NCBI GenBank assembly: GCA_039621445.1
Contig: CP154954.1
Coordinates: forward strand, 15,952,140 to 16,016,139
Length of the DNA: 64,000 nucleotides
Direction: 5' to 3'
Origin: Euglena gracilis
Lineage: Eukaryota; Euglenida; Euglenophyceae; Euglenales
Shown here: piece after piece, positions 38,643 through 51,734 of the stretch
Layout: each line of letters opens with the position of its first letter
Numbering within the stretch: the stretch's first letter is position 1
Notes under the pieces: generated by a model
What the model was told of the DNA's origin: nothing
The model's input: only the letters and a program-made list of their open reading frames with translations
The model's database searches: none
Position numbers and translations under genes: made by a program

Positions 38643-38744
38643 TGTATGTATGTATGTATGTATGTATGTATGTATGTATGTATGTATGTATGTATGTATG
38701 TATGTATGTATGTATGTATGTGTGTATGTGTGTATGTATGTATG
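33901..38744 (+). repeat. Compound microsatellite, array 2 last part
   Basis: Starts with the TGCC/TGGA/TGTA/TGCC/TGGA series, then a TGTC-rich stretch (34690-35110), then TGTA to the end. Degenerate patches with frequent single-base slips (…gtatgatg, tgtagtatg…) occur at 35395-35770, 36150-36415 and 38060-38480; AT-rich TATA/TATG pieces occur at 37450-37520. The array ends at the second copy of unit A. Confidence 0.95.
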
Positions 38745-40309
38745 AACACCCCGACGTCGTACCGCTTCAACGTCAGCGGGGTGGTGAACATCGTTCCTGC
38801 CAACTGTCAGGAAAGATATATGCATTTTTTCAACCCCCCCCATTGTCTGAAGCCACCGCAACGTAATTTGTTTTCACTTGCCCTGCTGAAGATCACTGTT
38901 GTCCATTTTCCAGTGCGCTCGGTTGCATTTGCGCCTAACCGATTTATTCATGTGCAATTTCTCAGCTGATGTTTTACAACCCCGTGCTGCTGCCCGTCAC
39001 ACACGGTGCAGACATATTCTGATATTATTTCTTCCTCACTGCAGCGTCTTTTAAGTCCAACCAATGACTAGTGTCCTGTTGGATGGGTTTCTCTTTATAT
39101 GTGTCCATTATACCCTCCAAAACGAGCTCAACGTTTTGGAAAAAATAAAATAATGCCATTTCTACCACAGCCAATCCAAGTCTTCGGAGTTGGTATGGTG
39201 TTCAGCTTTAACCTCGGCGCAGCTGGTGGGGTTACCATCTTTCCGAAACCTGGCGAAAGCGCTTTTCTTTGTGGAGAATGACAGAAACTTGAATGAGGAC
39301 CCGTTTTTCACTTGAGGTAAACATATCCCATGCGTACGTTGTCGCACTCTGTTTTTCAGCCATTTCAGCATTGCATCTCCAAATACCTGTTTTTCCTCGC
39401 AGAATGTCTGGGATTTCGCCATCTCAACCTTTCGTTATCCCAGCCAAAATAACTTTTTCTGTGCTGCAGCAGCTTTTTTGTTTGTGCAATGCACATTGCC
39501 AGCTTTTCATACCACAGGGGGAAAAAATCCTCTGCATTTACGTCCCCAAATACCTCGTCAATTTCTTCAATCAGCCAATTATTATTATTTTATAGTATTG
39601 GTCTGCGAACAAGTCGAACAGTTATGTCAGTACCGCTCGTGCATCCTTCATTTTCGCTTAATGTTTATATCCGTGCATTCCTACTCCAGCCCGATCCCGT
39701 CGTCTCCCCTGAGGCCACCCTAATTGTTTCCCTGCCTGTTTCCTTTGCAATGCCTGTTTCAGCATCCGTTTTCTTCCACCCTTGCTGCCTCATCCAACCC
39801 TGTAGCGTCCATGACCCTCTTCCCAGCCGTACCTGTTTCAGCACCAGCTGCCACCCCTCCCCTTCAGTTCCAGTCCATCCGTACCTGTCTCGGCATCAGC
39901 TGCCTCCCCCCCTCCAGTTCCACCCCATCAGTCTTCGGCCCAGCATCCGATGCCGAACCCCAATCACTCCCGTCACTCCGAAGGATCCTCCCCCTGGTCG
40001 TGTCCAGGTCCCTACATACCACCACCACCCTTGTGGCATGCCTCTCAGCAGCCGCTGCTTCCCGTCATCTATTTCCTCCAACCTGTCCGTTTCCCGTCCC
40101 ACGCAATCTGAACCGGTCATAGCCGAGCAAATGCCTTCTGGTGATTCGGTGTTCACAATTTCAGCCAGCACATCAGAGCTCGACACATTTCTGTAGGGCT
40201 GGATGGAAATTTCATATAAGTCAGTTCCGGGGGCACTCTCTGGACATCATCACATCTTATACCATTCTCCTGCCATCCGTGTGTTCTGATTTTTCCATTG
40301 CTCAATACA

Positions 40310-41060
40310 TGTGTCTGCAATGCTCCATCCCCCTACAACAAACCAGGCGCCTCCGTGTCTTCTTCTCCAGCCGTGCCAGTGTCAGCTGCCCTCCCTCACC
40401 CTTCAATCAACCAGCCGAGTCCATGCCCCCTCCCTCGGCCGTACCTGTCTCAGCATCCGCTGCCTTCCTCCCTCTTCCTCAATCAGCCCAGACCATGTCC
40501 CCTTCCATGGCCAAGTCCGTGTCAGGAGCAGCTGCTTTCCTGCCGCTCCACACATCCACCCGGTTGTGTCCATGTCTTTTCCTCTGGTCAGGCCAAGTCG
40601 GCAACAACTGCCCTTCCTCTCCTCATCCAATGGGTTGTGTCCCTGTCCTCCATGCCAGTGTCAGTGTCAGTTCGCCAATCTTTTCCTCCAAATTGGCTCA
40701 TCCAACGCCCCCGTCAGCCTTGCTTTTCTATTCAGTGTCTGCGCCATACTTCGCATTGCAGCACAATATATCGCAGCCAGAATCAGCCCTGGAGTTTCAT
40801 GGTTCCCCCAGTGCCCTCCCCCCAATCAGTGTGGGATTAAGAAGGGATGATGGCCATCTAACATGAGTTATCGACCACGCTAATTTTATGCTGAACGTTG
40901 GTTGTCATAATGTTCATCGGATGCCCCTAGAAGTGTAAATAACACACATAAACACCTTTGCCAGATCACCAACCTCTCTAGCCCAGTTTGTCCAAAGCCC
41001 CCATGATTTAGCAACTGCAAAACTTGGTTCAGCACCAATCTGAGCAAAAAAGCCGATTAT
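40310..41060 (+). repeat. Internal duplication in unit A copy 2, first member
   Basis: Minisatellite plus the segment running from 'gggattaagaagggatga' through 'gcccccatgattta'. It corresponds to 41580-42400 in the same copy and to 20200-20980 in copy 1, where it occurs only once. Confidence 0.78.
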
Positions 41061-41579
41061 TGTGTACCATTAGGTATCATCCCTTTCCGCCGCATTCCCT
41101 ACCCCCCATTTTTTTTTTGTTCCCGGTGTGTAGCTTTAGTCGCACCTGCGGGCGGCAGGTCCAGTCTATATCTGCTCTGCAGCAGAAGATAACAATGTTC
41201 CCCACGTCCTCTGGATCCACCGTCGACCTGCCCTAGCTATGCTTGAATGTGTCGCAGTCATTTACCGGCAAAGGTGGGCATCCCCATCGCAACATGATAA
41301 CTAAGTGTGCAGGTGGTGAAGCTTCCTCTAAAACCTAGCGCTGAAGGTCCCATTTTTTGAGCAGTTTTGCAAAGGTCACTTTTTATCCCCTCCCGTGAAC
41401 CCCCATGTTCACAGGCGAGGAGAAGCCTATGCAAATTTTAGGAGTTGGATTTTGATGCACCATTTCCTGCGCTCCTCCCCCCCAGAAGTGGCTGAGTCAG
41501 CCATAGTCCCCACTCACCCCAACGTGGGAGGAGTGTTCTCTCTTTTCCATTGAATAATCCATGTGTCCCTCTGGCCTGC

Positions 41580-42400
41580 CAGGCCCAAGTCAGATACCCT
41601 CCCTCTCTCTCCGCAACAACCCAGCAGCCTCATAAATCCTTCCCCGGCCGTGCAATAGTCAACACCAGCTGCCCTCCCTCTCCTTTCAATCAATCAGCTG
41701 AGTCCATGTCCTCTTCCCCGGCTGTACCTGTGTCAGCACCAGCTGCCCCCCCCCTTAAACCAACCAGCCGAGTAGATGTCCCCCACCCCGGCCGTGCCCG
41801 TGACACCTTTAACTGCCCTCCCCCTCCCTTAACCAGCCCAATCCAAGTCCCCTCCCCAGGCCGAGCCCGTGTCAGCAGCAGCCGCCTTCCTCCATCCCTA
41901 CACAACCACCCAGTTGTGTCCATGTGCTCTTCCCTAGTCTGGCCCAGCCAGCGACAGCTGCCTTTCCCCTCCTCACCCAACGGGTTGTTTCCACGTCCTC
42001 CATGCCAGTGTTAGTATCAGTTGTCCGACCGTCCCCCAAATCGACCCACCCAATGTCTCCATCACAGTCACGCTTTTCTACTCCCGTGTCAGCACCATAT
42101 TTCGCATTGCAGCGCGTTGTGGTGCTGTTGAAACATCACAGCCAAGTTCATTCCTGGAGGTTCGTGGTTCTTCTTATTCCCCCCCCAATCAGCCTGGGTG
42201 AGCAAAAGATTCAGTAGGGATGACGGCAATGGCCATCAGCCGTGAGTTTATCGACCAAGCTAATTTGATGCTGACCAGCAGTTGTCATAACGATCAACGG
42301 AAATCCCTGGAGGTGTAAATATCACACATAAACGGATCACCAACTTCCCTAGCCCTGACTGTCCAAGGCCCCCATGATTTTTCAACCGGACAAGGATAAT
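41580..42400 (+). repeat. Internal duplication in unit A copy 2, second member
   Basis: Second member of the roughly 1.3-kb-spaced duplication. It keeps 'gggtgagcaaaagattcag' and 'gtaaatatcacacataaac', which are closer to copy 1 (20742-20880) than to the first member, suggesting that the first member is the added one. Confidence 0.75.
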
Positions 42401-45400
42401 TGTCCTCTTTTTCATTCCCTTCTCACAAGAGATTTTCCATCTGTCTCTCCGTGTCAAGCATCTCTTACCAGAAAATCTCACGCAACATATGTGATCCCAC
42501 ACATATAGCATAACACAGACCTTGAGATATTCCCATTTGCACTGCCCCCCTCCTGGAATCATAAAATCAGCAGGCTGACCAAATGTTGTATCGCCTGTTC
42601 AAAATTGGCGTTATTTTCAGCATTGTTTCTCATATTTTTATGGATAAATGCGAAGGTCTTGCCCGTATTTAATTTTATGTTTTCATCCAGCTTCTCTTCG
42701 AAAACTTCTCGCTTTTTAGCTGACAACTCGTTGGGAATTAATTCTAATCTTTTTTTTGACAAATTATACAATTCAGCTCAGATGCTGCAAATGATTAATC
42801 CAACCCCATATGTCCATGGGTGCAATACAACGACTTTGTTGCCCCCAAAATGTGCAGAGATACAGGTTGCTGCTGTTCACTCGTTATTTGGTTCAACAAA
42901 AACACGCAGTTATGGATTCGTGTCCGCGTCCCCTCATTTTTCTGTTTTGATTCAGCCGCCGTGTTGTTCCCCTCATGGCTATATTGACTGACTGAACCTC
43001 ATAAAAGTGGTGGTAAAATTTCAAAGGGTGGCTGCGCTATCCCTGAATCTCCGCATTGTTTGATTGTTCTGTGATGGTTGCACCTCTGCGCTCCATTGAA
43101 CCGCAGGGTCTCAACCACGGGTTTTTTGGCGCCCCAAAATCTGAACCTTGACCAGTTCATGTGACCATGTGGCCGAAGTTCTGGATTTTCTGTTCCAAAC
43201 CAGGGTAAAATTATTGCATAGGAAATCTGTCCATACGTCTAATTTAATACCCCCACCCGGTGCCCGGTTTACCCGACCGGTCAAAAAAAAAAAATCACCC
43301 AACTGGTCATTTTGCCAGGGTTTGGAACCCCCTCACTCCACGGCTTTATCATTTTGATAATGTGGGGTGATCTGAAGCGCCGGAGCGTCCGAATACCCAC
43401 TTTTTCACATAGTCGTGGCTAAAAATTTTGCTGGGCTTCCCTATGACGTTCCAGACGAGTTATCCCCAGGAGTTTATGACGAGTTTGTTGTCCAGATGGT
43501 TGAAGACAGGGCTAGGGCTGTACAGATTGAAAATTGAACACACGCAGAGCCACACATAGGTCCTTGGACTGCACACATTCTGATCCAACCCTCACAAATA
43601 ATGCGTTGTGTAATTGTCATTCGACTCAATGCAGGCAAGCCAATGCAAAGTGCTGTGAACTCCCAAAAGCTTTGTTTGTTTAGAAATGAACAAAAGGGGA
43701 AGCCATTTCCTGCCTTCCATTATTATTTTTATTCACTCTTCAACGTTTTATGGTGTCCCAATGCTTCTGGATGGCTCAAGTGGTTGGCAGCTGATTTGGA
43801 TTGGGGCCCCATCAACATCCGAACCATGACGTTCCAACGGTGTATTTTTTTTTAAATACCCACTAGTGATTAATGGTGTGCAACCCTAAATCCTGGTCTG
43901 AGCAAATAGCAGTTTTGATAAATGTCATTCTGGAAGACACGGAACCATAAGTGGCTGGTTTTTTTTTGTGAACCACTATACAGCAGCAAATCTGTATGCC
44001 CCCTTCATTATATCGCCCATCGGCACGGCTTTCCGGCATGCCTTTTGGTTATTAATGGAAATTTTCTCAGTTTCAGCCTCAGTCTCAGTTTTGAATGGCC
44101 ATAAGCTCACCATAAGCTCACCACCGAGTCACCGCTTTTCCGGCCATTGTTTTCCTAATCACATTTCCTCTACTGCCAGCTTTGACATAACCGAAGGAGG
44201 GGCAGGTGATGGAGAGTGCAAGAACGCAAGCTAGTTACAACTTTCAGAATACTAGTTGGTCATAAAGCAATGTCATTCAGGGGGAGCTCTCGTGACGTCT
44301 TTTCTCGCTTTGGTTATCTTGGGACAATGCTTATGTGGAACGGCATTGCAAATCCAGAAACATTATAGAAAAACCTCTCGGTTTTTTTCCTTTTGATGGA
44401 GGAAATTTCTATGTGGACATGAGCAAACCCTTCTTCCCACTCACCAGAAACGTGTAGAAATTTGATTACATCTCACTGTTGGCACTCACTGGTTTTCATG
44501 CCTGTGGCATTCACCTTTCCCATTGCAATCTGCACACAATCTAGCATATGAATATGAGAAAGGTCTTATAGGCTGTCATTTGTTAATTTTCGCTCCTCCC
44601 GTGTGTCTCTACATCCTAAGGAGAAGCAATTGTGAGGGTCCATGGATAGGTGCGTGGTGGGACAGTTATGGCCAGTAGGCTTTTGGTCGCGAAGGTTATT
44701 CCAGCATGCCGCAACGCCCACCCCTGCAGCTTCATGGTGCACCCGGCAGTCCTGCGCTCCAGGGTGCCGAGTGTGTTTCTGATTGGCCACACGTTCTTTT
44801 AGCTTTTCTCTGTCCCTGTCCGGCTGCCAGGGAGCTAACCTTGCCATCCATGTCCTCTCAACAGTGTCATGCACGAAGGGGATCCCATCCCTTTTGTCTC
44901 AACTAACAATTTACCACCTCTTTGTGCTTTTAGATTTTTGGCTCAATCCGGGCGGGCTGTTGCTGCAGAAGGCGGGATTGAAGGGGCGGTGGCACAGGAT
45001 GCCGACCGCTTTTACGTGCGGATTCCGGCCTCTTCATGGAATCAGCATGTTGCAGTAAACATTGGAATATTTCCCTTGGGTCAGGGTTTGATCGCTCACG
45101 AGGTCGGCCACTGGGCAGTACAGCATATTCTCTTAGGTTTATCTCCTGTTCATTCAGCAATTCTTTTTTTTTAATGCTCTCCTAGCATTATGCCATGGGG
45201 CACATCTATCCTCATGAATTTTAGTGGAGAAAAACCACATCCTCCAATCCGCCCAAATGATTTTTCCGGTGGAGACACACCACCCTCCAAACAGGATCAA
45301 GTCTGCTCGGAGTCTTCATGGCAGCATAATCATATTTGCCGCACCCGCCCTCCTGCTATCCCCGCCCATCATCCCACCAGCCGTACCTGTGTCTCCCCCA

Positions 45401-46938
45401 GTGTTGACCTCAGCCTCCCTTTCGTGACAATCCATCGGGTATCGAACCGTCATATCGTGGCTTTCTTTTTCCCCATCACGCCTCCTCCAACACGTGGTCT
45501 GGGGGTATTCCATCCTCCAGGACTTCCCCGCCCACCAGGATTTTGGTGGCACTCAAACAGTTTCGCCGCAGCTGGTGGCTTGGGTTTACAATCAGTTGCA
45601 ACTGAGAGCCAACACGCTTTCTGGTCCCCTGAGCCACTCCCATTGACACAAAGGGGTGCCTAGGACAGTGTATAAGCTTTTCTGTCCATTTAGGGTTAGC
45701 GGTACATCAACTTCTCCCTTCCCCTCTTTGTCTAGTGCATACATCCATCCCTGCAAGCCTGGGTACGGTTGGCTTTTCAAGACGTTACATTCCAAAAATG
45801 GCTCTCATGAGCGGCTTGGTTACCCCCTGCCGCCTGCTTTCCGTTCGTCCAACGGGAGGGTTTGTTGCACAGCAGTGTGTGAGTAGCCCTGTCAACCCCA
45901 TTTGAAATTTGAGGAAATTATTTGGGCACACTGATTAGAGCACTGTGCAGTCGCTTTATAAAAATGTCAGCGCATCAAACACCCAAATGTCTGTCTGGTA
46001 TGAGCGCCTTTTTGATACCCAGCTGACCTGACACACAATTAATTTGGGCAAGGCCAAAATGGGTTTTTTTTTGGTCAAAATCGCTTCAGAGCCCCGCCTT
46101 GCCTTGCGTGGTTCCATACTCATTTCACTTGCCAAGGCAGTGTGACCAAGCAAGTTTACCCTGCCCCAGTCGTTGATTGGCCACCCATTGAATGAGGGAG
46201 GGTCTACGCAGCCACCGATGGTTCAGAAATTGCTTGATTTGGACGGGCTTGCGGTGTAGACCACTCGGCGTTGTGCCTTGCATCCTCACCTCGTGGGGGT
46301 AGCGGAACGTTGCCTAAGATGCAGATGTTACAGAAAAATGGGCTGCAATTTATTGCAACGTTGCATGTAATTGCCCCGGTAAGAGCGGTTGAACGCTTGT
46401 GTACCGCTAGTTTCTCGAGTGCTGAGGGCTTTCCACGCCCTTTGCAAGGGCCATGTCCAGGTCTCCACTGGTTGCAGGGCCCCTCACATCATGCACATGC
46501 ACAGCCTGGGAAGCCGTCTTGGAAGAAAGCAATTAGTCAAGAGACTGTCATGCAGTTGCCGTGTGCATTTGGAATCACTTCATATGTTCTGCCCCCGCCT
46601 CGCTCTCTGCCCATCATGGTCCTGCACGGGGGAGGGGCACTCTGTCTCATCCGCGGCGCTGGGGGGATCCTGGACCAACGGCTCGCCCCGTCGCGGCAGC
46701 CTTGCTCCGGGCAGTTTGCCCAGCTCGCGTGGCAAGAATGAGGGGGGGGAACCCTGGCCCCGGCGCGGGGCCTGCCTTGGCGGGGACCCATCCATGGGTC
46801 TCCACTTGGCAGGGGTTGACGGCATCCATGTCCCTGCAGGCGGGGCCTGGTCGCCTCACTGCCATGGTGGACGGGGAGGGGCCACTCAGCGCATGCTGCG
46901 TGACCTCCCTGGCCTGGCCACCACACACACAAAAAAAA

Positions 46939-47317
46939 GTATGTATGTATGTATGTATGTATGTATGTATGTATGTATGTATGTATGTATGTATGTATGT
47001 ATGTATGTATGTATGTATGTATGTATGTATGTATGTATGTATGCATGTATGTATGTATGTATGTATGTATGTATGTATGTATGTATGTATGTATGTATGT
47101 ATGTATGTATGTATGTATGTATGTGTATGTATGTATGTATGTATGTATGTATGTATGTATGTATGTATGTATGTATGTATGTATGTATGTCTGTGTGTAT
47201 GTATGTATGTATGTATGTATGTATGTATGTATGTATGTATGTATGTATGTATGTATGTATGTATGTATGTATGTATGTATGTATGTATGTATGTATGTAT
47301 GTATGTATGTATGTATG

Positions 47318-47348
<31 letters not shown>

Positions 47349-47401
47349 GTATTTATGTATGTATGTATGTGTATATGTACCTGTATATGTATATGTATAT
47401 G

Positions 47402-47433
<32 letters not shown>

Positions 47434-47830
47434 TGTATGTATGTATGTATGTATGTATGTATGTATGTATGTATGTATGTATGTATGTATGTATGTATGT
47501 ATGTATGTATGTATGTATGTATGTATGTATGTATGTATGTATGTATGTATGTCTGTGTGTTTGTATGTATGTATGTATGTATGTATGTATGTATGTATGT
47601 ATGTATGTATGTATGTATGTATGTATGTATGTATGTATGTATGTATGTATGTATGTATGTATGTATGTATGTATGTATGTATGTATGTATGTATGTATGT
47701 ATGTATGTATGTATGTATGTATGTATGTATGTATGTATGTATGTATGTATGTATGTATGTATGTATGTATGTATGTGTGTATGTATGTATGTATGTATGT
47801 ATGTATGTATGTATTTATGTATGTATGTAT
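46939..47830 (+). repeat. TGTA microsatellite, array 3
   Basis: Nearly pure TATG repeats with a few variants. A composite unit (TGTCTGTGTGT variant … TATTTATG … GTGTATATGTAC) occurs at 47188-47405 and again at 47550-47850, so the array itself has a higher-order duplication. Confidence 0.95.
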
Positions 47831-48053
<223 letters not shown>

Positions 48054-49360
48054 TCAACATTTCTATGATATTTTAATGAAAAGAAGCCCTCTGTATTCTT
48101 GTGAATTCCAGATATCAATATTTTGGCTTTTTCCCCTCAAAAATATCTCCTAGTTGGAAAGGACAAAAAAATGAACATTATATGTAATGGATAAAATGTG
48201 CAAATTATTGAAGAATCGCCGAAATATCCAAGAATAGTTTTTTTGTTTAACATGAAACCCAATATACATTTTGTCCATCAAGTTTGTTTTTTTCTTGGTC
48301 AAAATTGTATTTTTTTTAAGCTGTCAGATATTTTTTTTTCTTGCCAATAATCGAATATGGTCGATGTTTTTCAAAAAAAATTTCCTTTTTTTTTCAGCAT
48401 GTATTTTTTACATTTAAAGGCCTAAATATGCTTGTAAAATCAGAGAAGAGAATTGATAATGAAAATAGTTAATTTGCACAAAACGGTAAAATTGCAAAAT
48501 TGTGCTTTTTGCCACACAAACCCTTTTGGAATCAAATGTTAAGTTAAGTTGTCTAAAATTATGTACCTCAATCGCAGTTTATTAAGTTTTTCTCCCAGAT
48601 GTGAAAAAAAAATGAAATATTTCCCTCGAAAATCAAATACTTGTCTAATAATTCAGGAAGCTTTTATTTTCAACGTTTTTAAACAGCAAAAGGGAGAAAA
48701 AGGAGCCAGAATAAAATATAATTTCTTCTATACATTTATTTGCAAGTTTTGAAAGTTATCGGTCATTTGTTTATGGGGCAAGGTAATGTGGGCGATGTTG
48801 GAAATTTTGTCTATAAATACCTTTTATGTTTCCCAATGTGTTTCCCTTTTTTTTTCCCTCCAAATTATATTGCCCCAACATATTTTTTTTTGTGTGCGAA
48901 AGTTTTGATTTGTCTGCATTTTGGTTTTTTATATTGTTTCTGAATTTTTCTTGATCCATCCGGGATGAAAATTAATGGAATGAGTGTTATAAGAACATGT
49001 ATTAAAAAAGAGGTTGTGTAATTTTGATGAAACAAATTTGTTTTTTTTGTGACGGGGAATTTGGAGGTTTTCCACCCTCTGAAGATAATATGACAGTTTC
49101 TCGAAAGAAAGCTGTGACAGTTTTTTTGCGAAGATAATTCAGAGTTCAAATTTTCATTGGTCGGTCCCATCCTTCTCCGGGCTTCTCATATATCCCTGAT
49201 CCGTGCTTGCAACTCTGGAATGCTTGGACCAGGCTCGTCTATTGGTTGCCGCACATTTTCACTATGTGGGTCGCCAGGTATCTGAAAGAAATGGATTAGA
49301 TTAATACTGACTTTTGTGAGGTGTCGGTGAATTCTCAAGAGCGTAACTAACTAAGAGTGT
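48054..49360. other. AT-rich stretch without genes
   Basis: Base composition shifts sharply to A/T-rich, with many T-runs and A-runs, from the end of the hexanucleotide array to about 49200. No open frame has recognisable similarity. It could be an old intergenic isochore or an insertion from an AT-rich source (for example organelle-like DNA), but no organelle gene is recognisable. Confidence 0.6.
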
Positions 49361-49585
49361 CCCCCCCCCCCCCCGGGCGCTTGGCCCGGGCCACGACAGA
49401 AGGCAAGGCCGGGGGGCCAACCTCAGGAGCCAAGTTTGCATGTTAAGGATTTCAGTGAGCCATGTGCAAAAGAGGACCAAAGCATTAATGGGGGGCCAAA
49501 TTGCAAGTTAAGGCTGAAGACCAATTTTAGGGGGGCCAAGTTTGCACGTAAGAAGGAGCGGACCCAAGCGCCCAGGGAGGGGGGA
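49361..49585. mobile_element. 225-bp GC-ended MITE-like element
   Basis: The ends are inverted repeats: a C-run then GGGCGCTTGGCCCGGGCC on the left (49361-49392) and GGAGCGGACCCAAGCGCCCA then a G-run on the right (49555-49585). Internally, GGGGGCCAA…TTTGCA-GTTAAG units are repeated about three times (49412, 49492, 49530). No clear target duplication was found, so mobility is inferred from the ends only. Confidence 0.6.
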
Positions 49586-51675
49586 GTAAGTTTTCATGTT
49601 TAAAATTTCAGGAACATTCCACTGTACAATGCAATAAACAATTTCTGTTTTGGTAGTTTATTTTTCAATACATGTTTGTGGTTGGGACTCTAAACCCCGT
49701 CCATTATGGTTTCGCATTGTTGGAAGCAAATCTAGTCCGTTGTGAAAGCTTACGACTCCTTCCATCGTTGCTGGGCAGTCATGGTTCCACCATTCAGTGA
49801 CCTCCGTCTTTGACTGTGGTCTTTGTTGTTGGTGAACAGTCAGTGATGGCGTGCCATTTGTTCCTGCTTGCTGCTTGCTGCTTGCCGAGCAGCCAGTTAA
49901 ATTGTCCTGCAGGCACAGCCCCAACTGCCTGCCCTGTTTTGTGGCTGACCCTTTTTGGAAAGGCTTGCCGTTCGACATTTGGAGGGTTGGCAAATGCGAT
50001 TTAGGCGAGTTTGTCGATGTTGCATTTAAGTTTTTTGGTAGCTAGAATGAAATACAAATGCGCTTTTTTGAAAAAAACCAGGAGGCTTCGAGAATTGCAT
50101 TTTTTTTTCGACAACATTAAAATGCTCCGGTCACACTAAAAAAATATTTGAAGAAAGTGCCGCGGGTCTAAGTCGACCTCATCCCAGTTCCATCAGCGCA
50201 GCCTTGACCGCCGAGTTTCTGCTTCCTTGGTGCAAGGTCCCAAGTGTCTTGTCGCTGTTCCTCATTATTCTCCGGGCATTTGATCTCTTTCTGGTCACTT
50301 GGTTTGCAGCTGTTCACAAATAAATATTTCCCCCCATTTTTTTCTTGGCATCATTTTTTGGCCTCTTGGGCTTTTTGTGCTCTTCAAGGGATTCCCACCA
50401 GGTTTTCACTGGGTATTACATTGCAACCGACCAGGTTCTATTGTCTGAGCTATCAAGGTGGTTATCCTTGGAGAACTGCCCCCCTTATAACAGAGAGACG
50501 AACATTTTCTTGAACATGTTTGGGGGTTTGGCTTTCCAGTGTGTCAATCTTGGGGTTCAGATAGGGTTAGGGTCGCTGAGCTCTTGTCCCTTTATGAGTA
50601 ACATCGAAGCTTTCCAGGGGAACCCCCCCCCCGACACCCCGCCTCTTGGGCTACATAATTAGAACCCCCGTTTCCCGGTATGAACTGCCTCCCTCCCCAG
50701 GGAGTTGTCTTTTAGGGAAGCCTCCCACATGGTCCCAGGAGCCCTTAAAGTAATCCCAATGATCCAGAAATAACTCCCCAGGGTAACCAAGTTGTCAAAA
50801 GGACTCCATGGGAGAACTCAAGCCATGAGCAACGCCCTATCTAGTGGTACCTGACTTTCCCAGTAACCCCACCGCTGGCCAAAGTTACGCCCCCGTTTTT
50901 TGACATGTTTTTTTTTTGGCCTTTTTGGCCCGTTTTTGGCCAAAATGGGCAAAAAAACACAATGTTCAAAATATTCTGAAAATAGAGCAAAGTGAAAGAA
51001 AATGTTTAAAGTATCAAATGAAACCCTGAGAACTCCCTATCTTCCCGTTACGCCCCACCTGGTTCGAGATATGACCATTTTTCGACCAATGTTGGGCTGT
51101 TTTTGGGCCAAAAATCACAAAATATCTCGAAAATGCCTCAAAATCAAACAAAAAGTCCAGGAGCTCTTGAAGCCTGAAAATGCCTCATCTAGCGGTATTT
51201 GATTTCCCCACTCGGAACTCCAAAACTGTGCTGCCGGCTTTCGACTCTTTTTGGGTCGACGACTTTTCCAAAATTGCTCAAAAATGGTGGGGAATCAAAA
51301 GAAATGTCTTCCCTCGCAACTCCCCCCCTCCGGGGCTGGGCCGGGCTGCCCGGTCGCCGGGCCTGACACGCCAGATTGGCCGGGTCAGGCCAGGTCGATG
51401 TGCAGCTGGGCCGACGACCGGGCATGTTGCTTTTGGACACAAAGTGCTCAGCACAATCAAAATCTGGCAACGGCGGGTGAACCCAAATTTAAAATGGAGT
51501 GCGTTTTTGTTATGCAACGTAATATAAATATTTCTTGACATTTGTCTTTGTTGGTCCTGATCTTTTGAAGTTTTGTTTGTGCTGGTTGGCAGGTTTCGCC
51601 CATCGCCCTTTTGGATGGGGTAGGGTTTTAAGTAGTGGTTTTGTGCATTGCAAAGTGGGCCCAGGGACCCCCCCT
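49586..51675. other. Non-genic stretch with dispersed-repeat remnants
   Basis: No gene recognised. A minus-strand open frame at 49658-49993 has no similarity I can name. 50880-51180 contains several diverged pieces of the 'CCAAAATGGGC / GAGATAT' repeat family also found at 7855-8670, and 51340-51400 has GC-rich inverted motifs (GGCCGGG … CCCGGTC). Confidence 0.5.
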
Positions 51676-51701
51676 CTTAGGCGGCCTAATTCGCATTTAA
51701 G
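51676..51701 (+). repeat. Left terminal inverted repeat of the 6.6-kb element
   Basis: CTTAGGCGGCC then TAATTCGCATTTAAG; pairs with 58223-58248 with three mismatches. Confidence 0.8.
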
Positions 51702-51715
51702 CTTTTAACTTTTTA

Positions 51716-51734
51716 TTTGCGCACTTGCGCAAAT
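51716..51734. repeat. Subterminal palindromic motif, left
   Basis: TTTGCGCACTTGCGCAAAT, 40 bp from the left terminus, mirrored at the right end at nearly the same distance. Confidence 0.8.

Larger units (their letters stand above)
38745..46938 (+). repeat. Complex repeat unit A, copy 2 (8.2 kb)
   Basis: Collinear with 18425-25669: start (CACCCCGACGTCGTACCGC), hairpin (TTCCTGCC…GTCAGGAA), P/A/S minisatellite, and all downstream blocks (for example 21560-22800 against 43010-44240, and 24900-25669 against 46150-46938) lie in the same order. It is about 950 bp longer because of an internal duplication (40310-41060 and 41580-42400). Copy 1 and copy 2 starts are 20320 bp apart, so unit A plus array 2 forms one higher-order repeat. 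No intact gene is recognised. Confidence 0.9.

Noticed and set aside
44941-45174. HEVGHW motif (zinc-metalloprotease-like) in an open frame of block A copy 2
   Set aside because: The matching frame in copy 1 (23700-23900) has HEVGQW and stops, the minus strand is equally conserved, and no protease-fold context is present; likely chance.
49658-49993. 111-codon minus-strand open frame
   Set aside because: Looks moderately protein-like but matches no family I know, and the antisense frames are similarly open; not enough to call.
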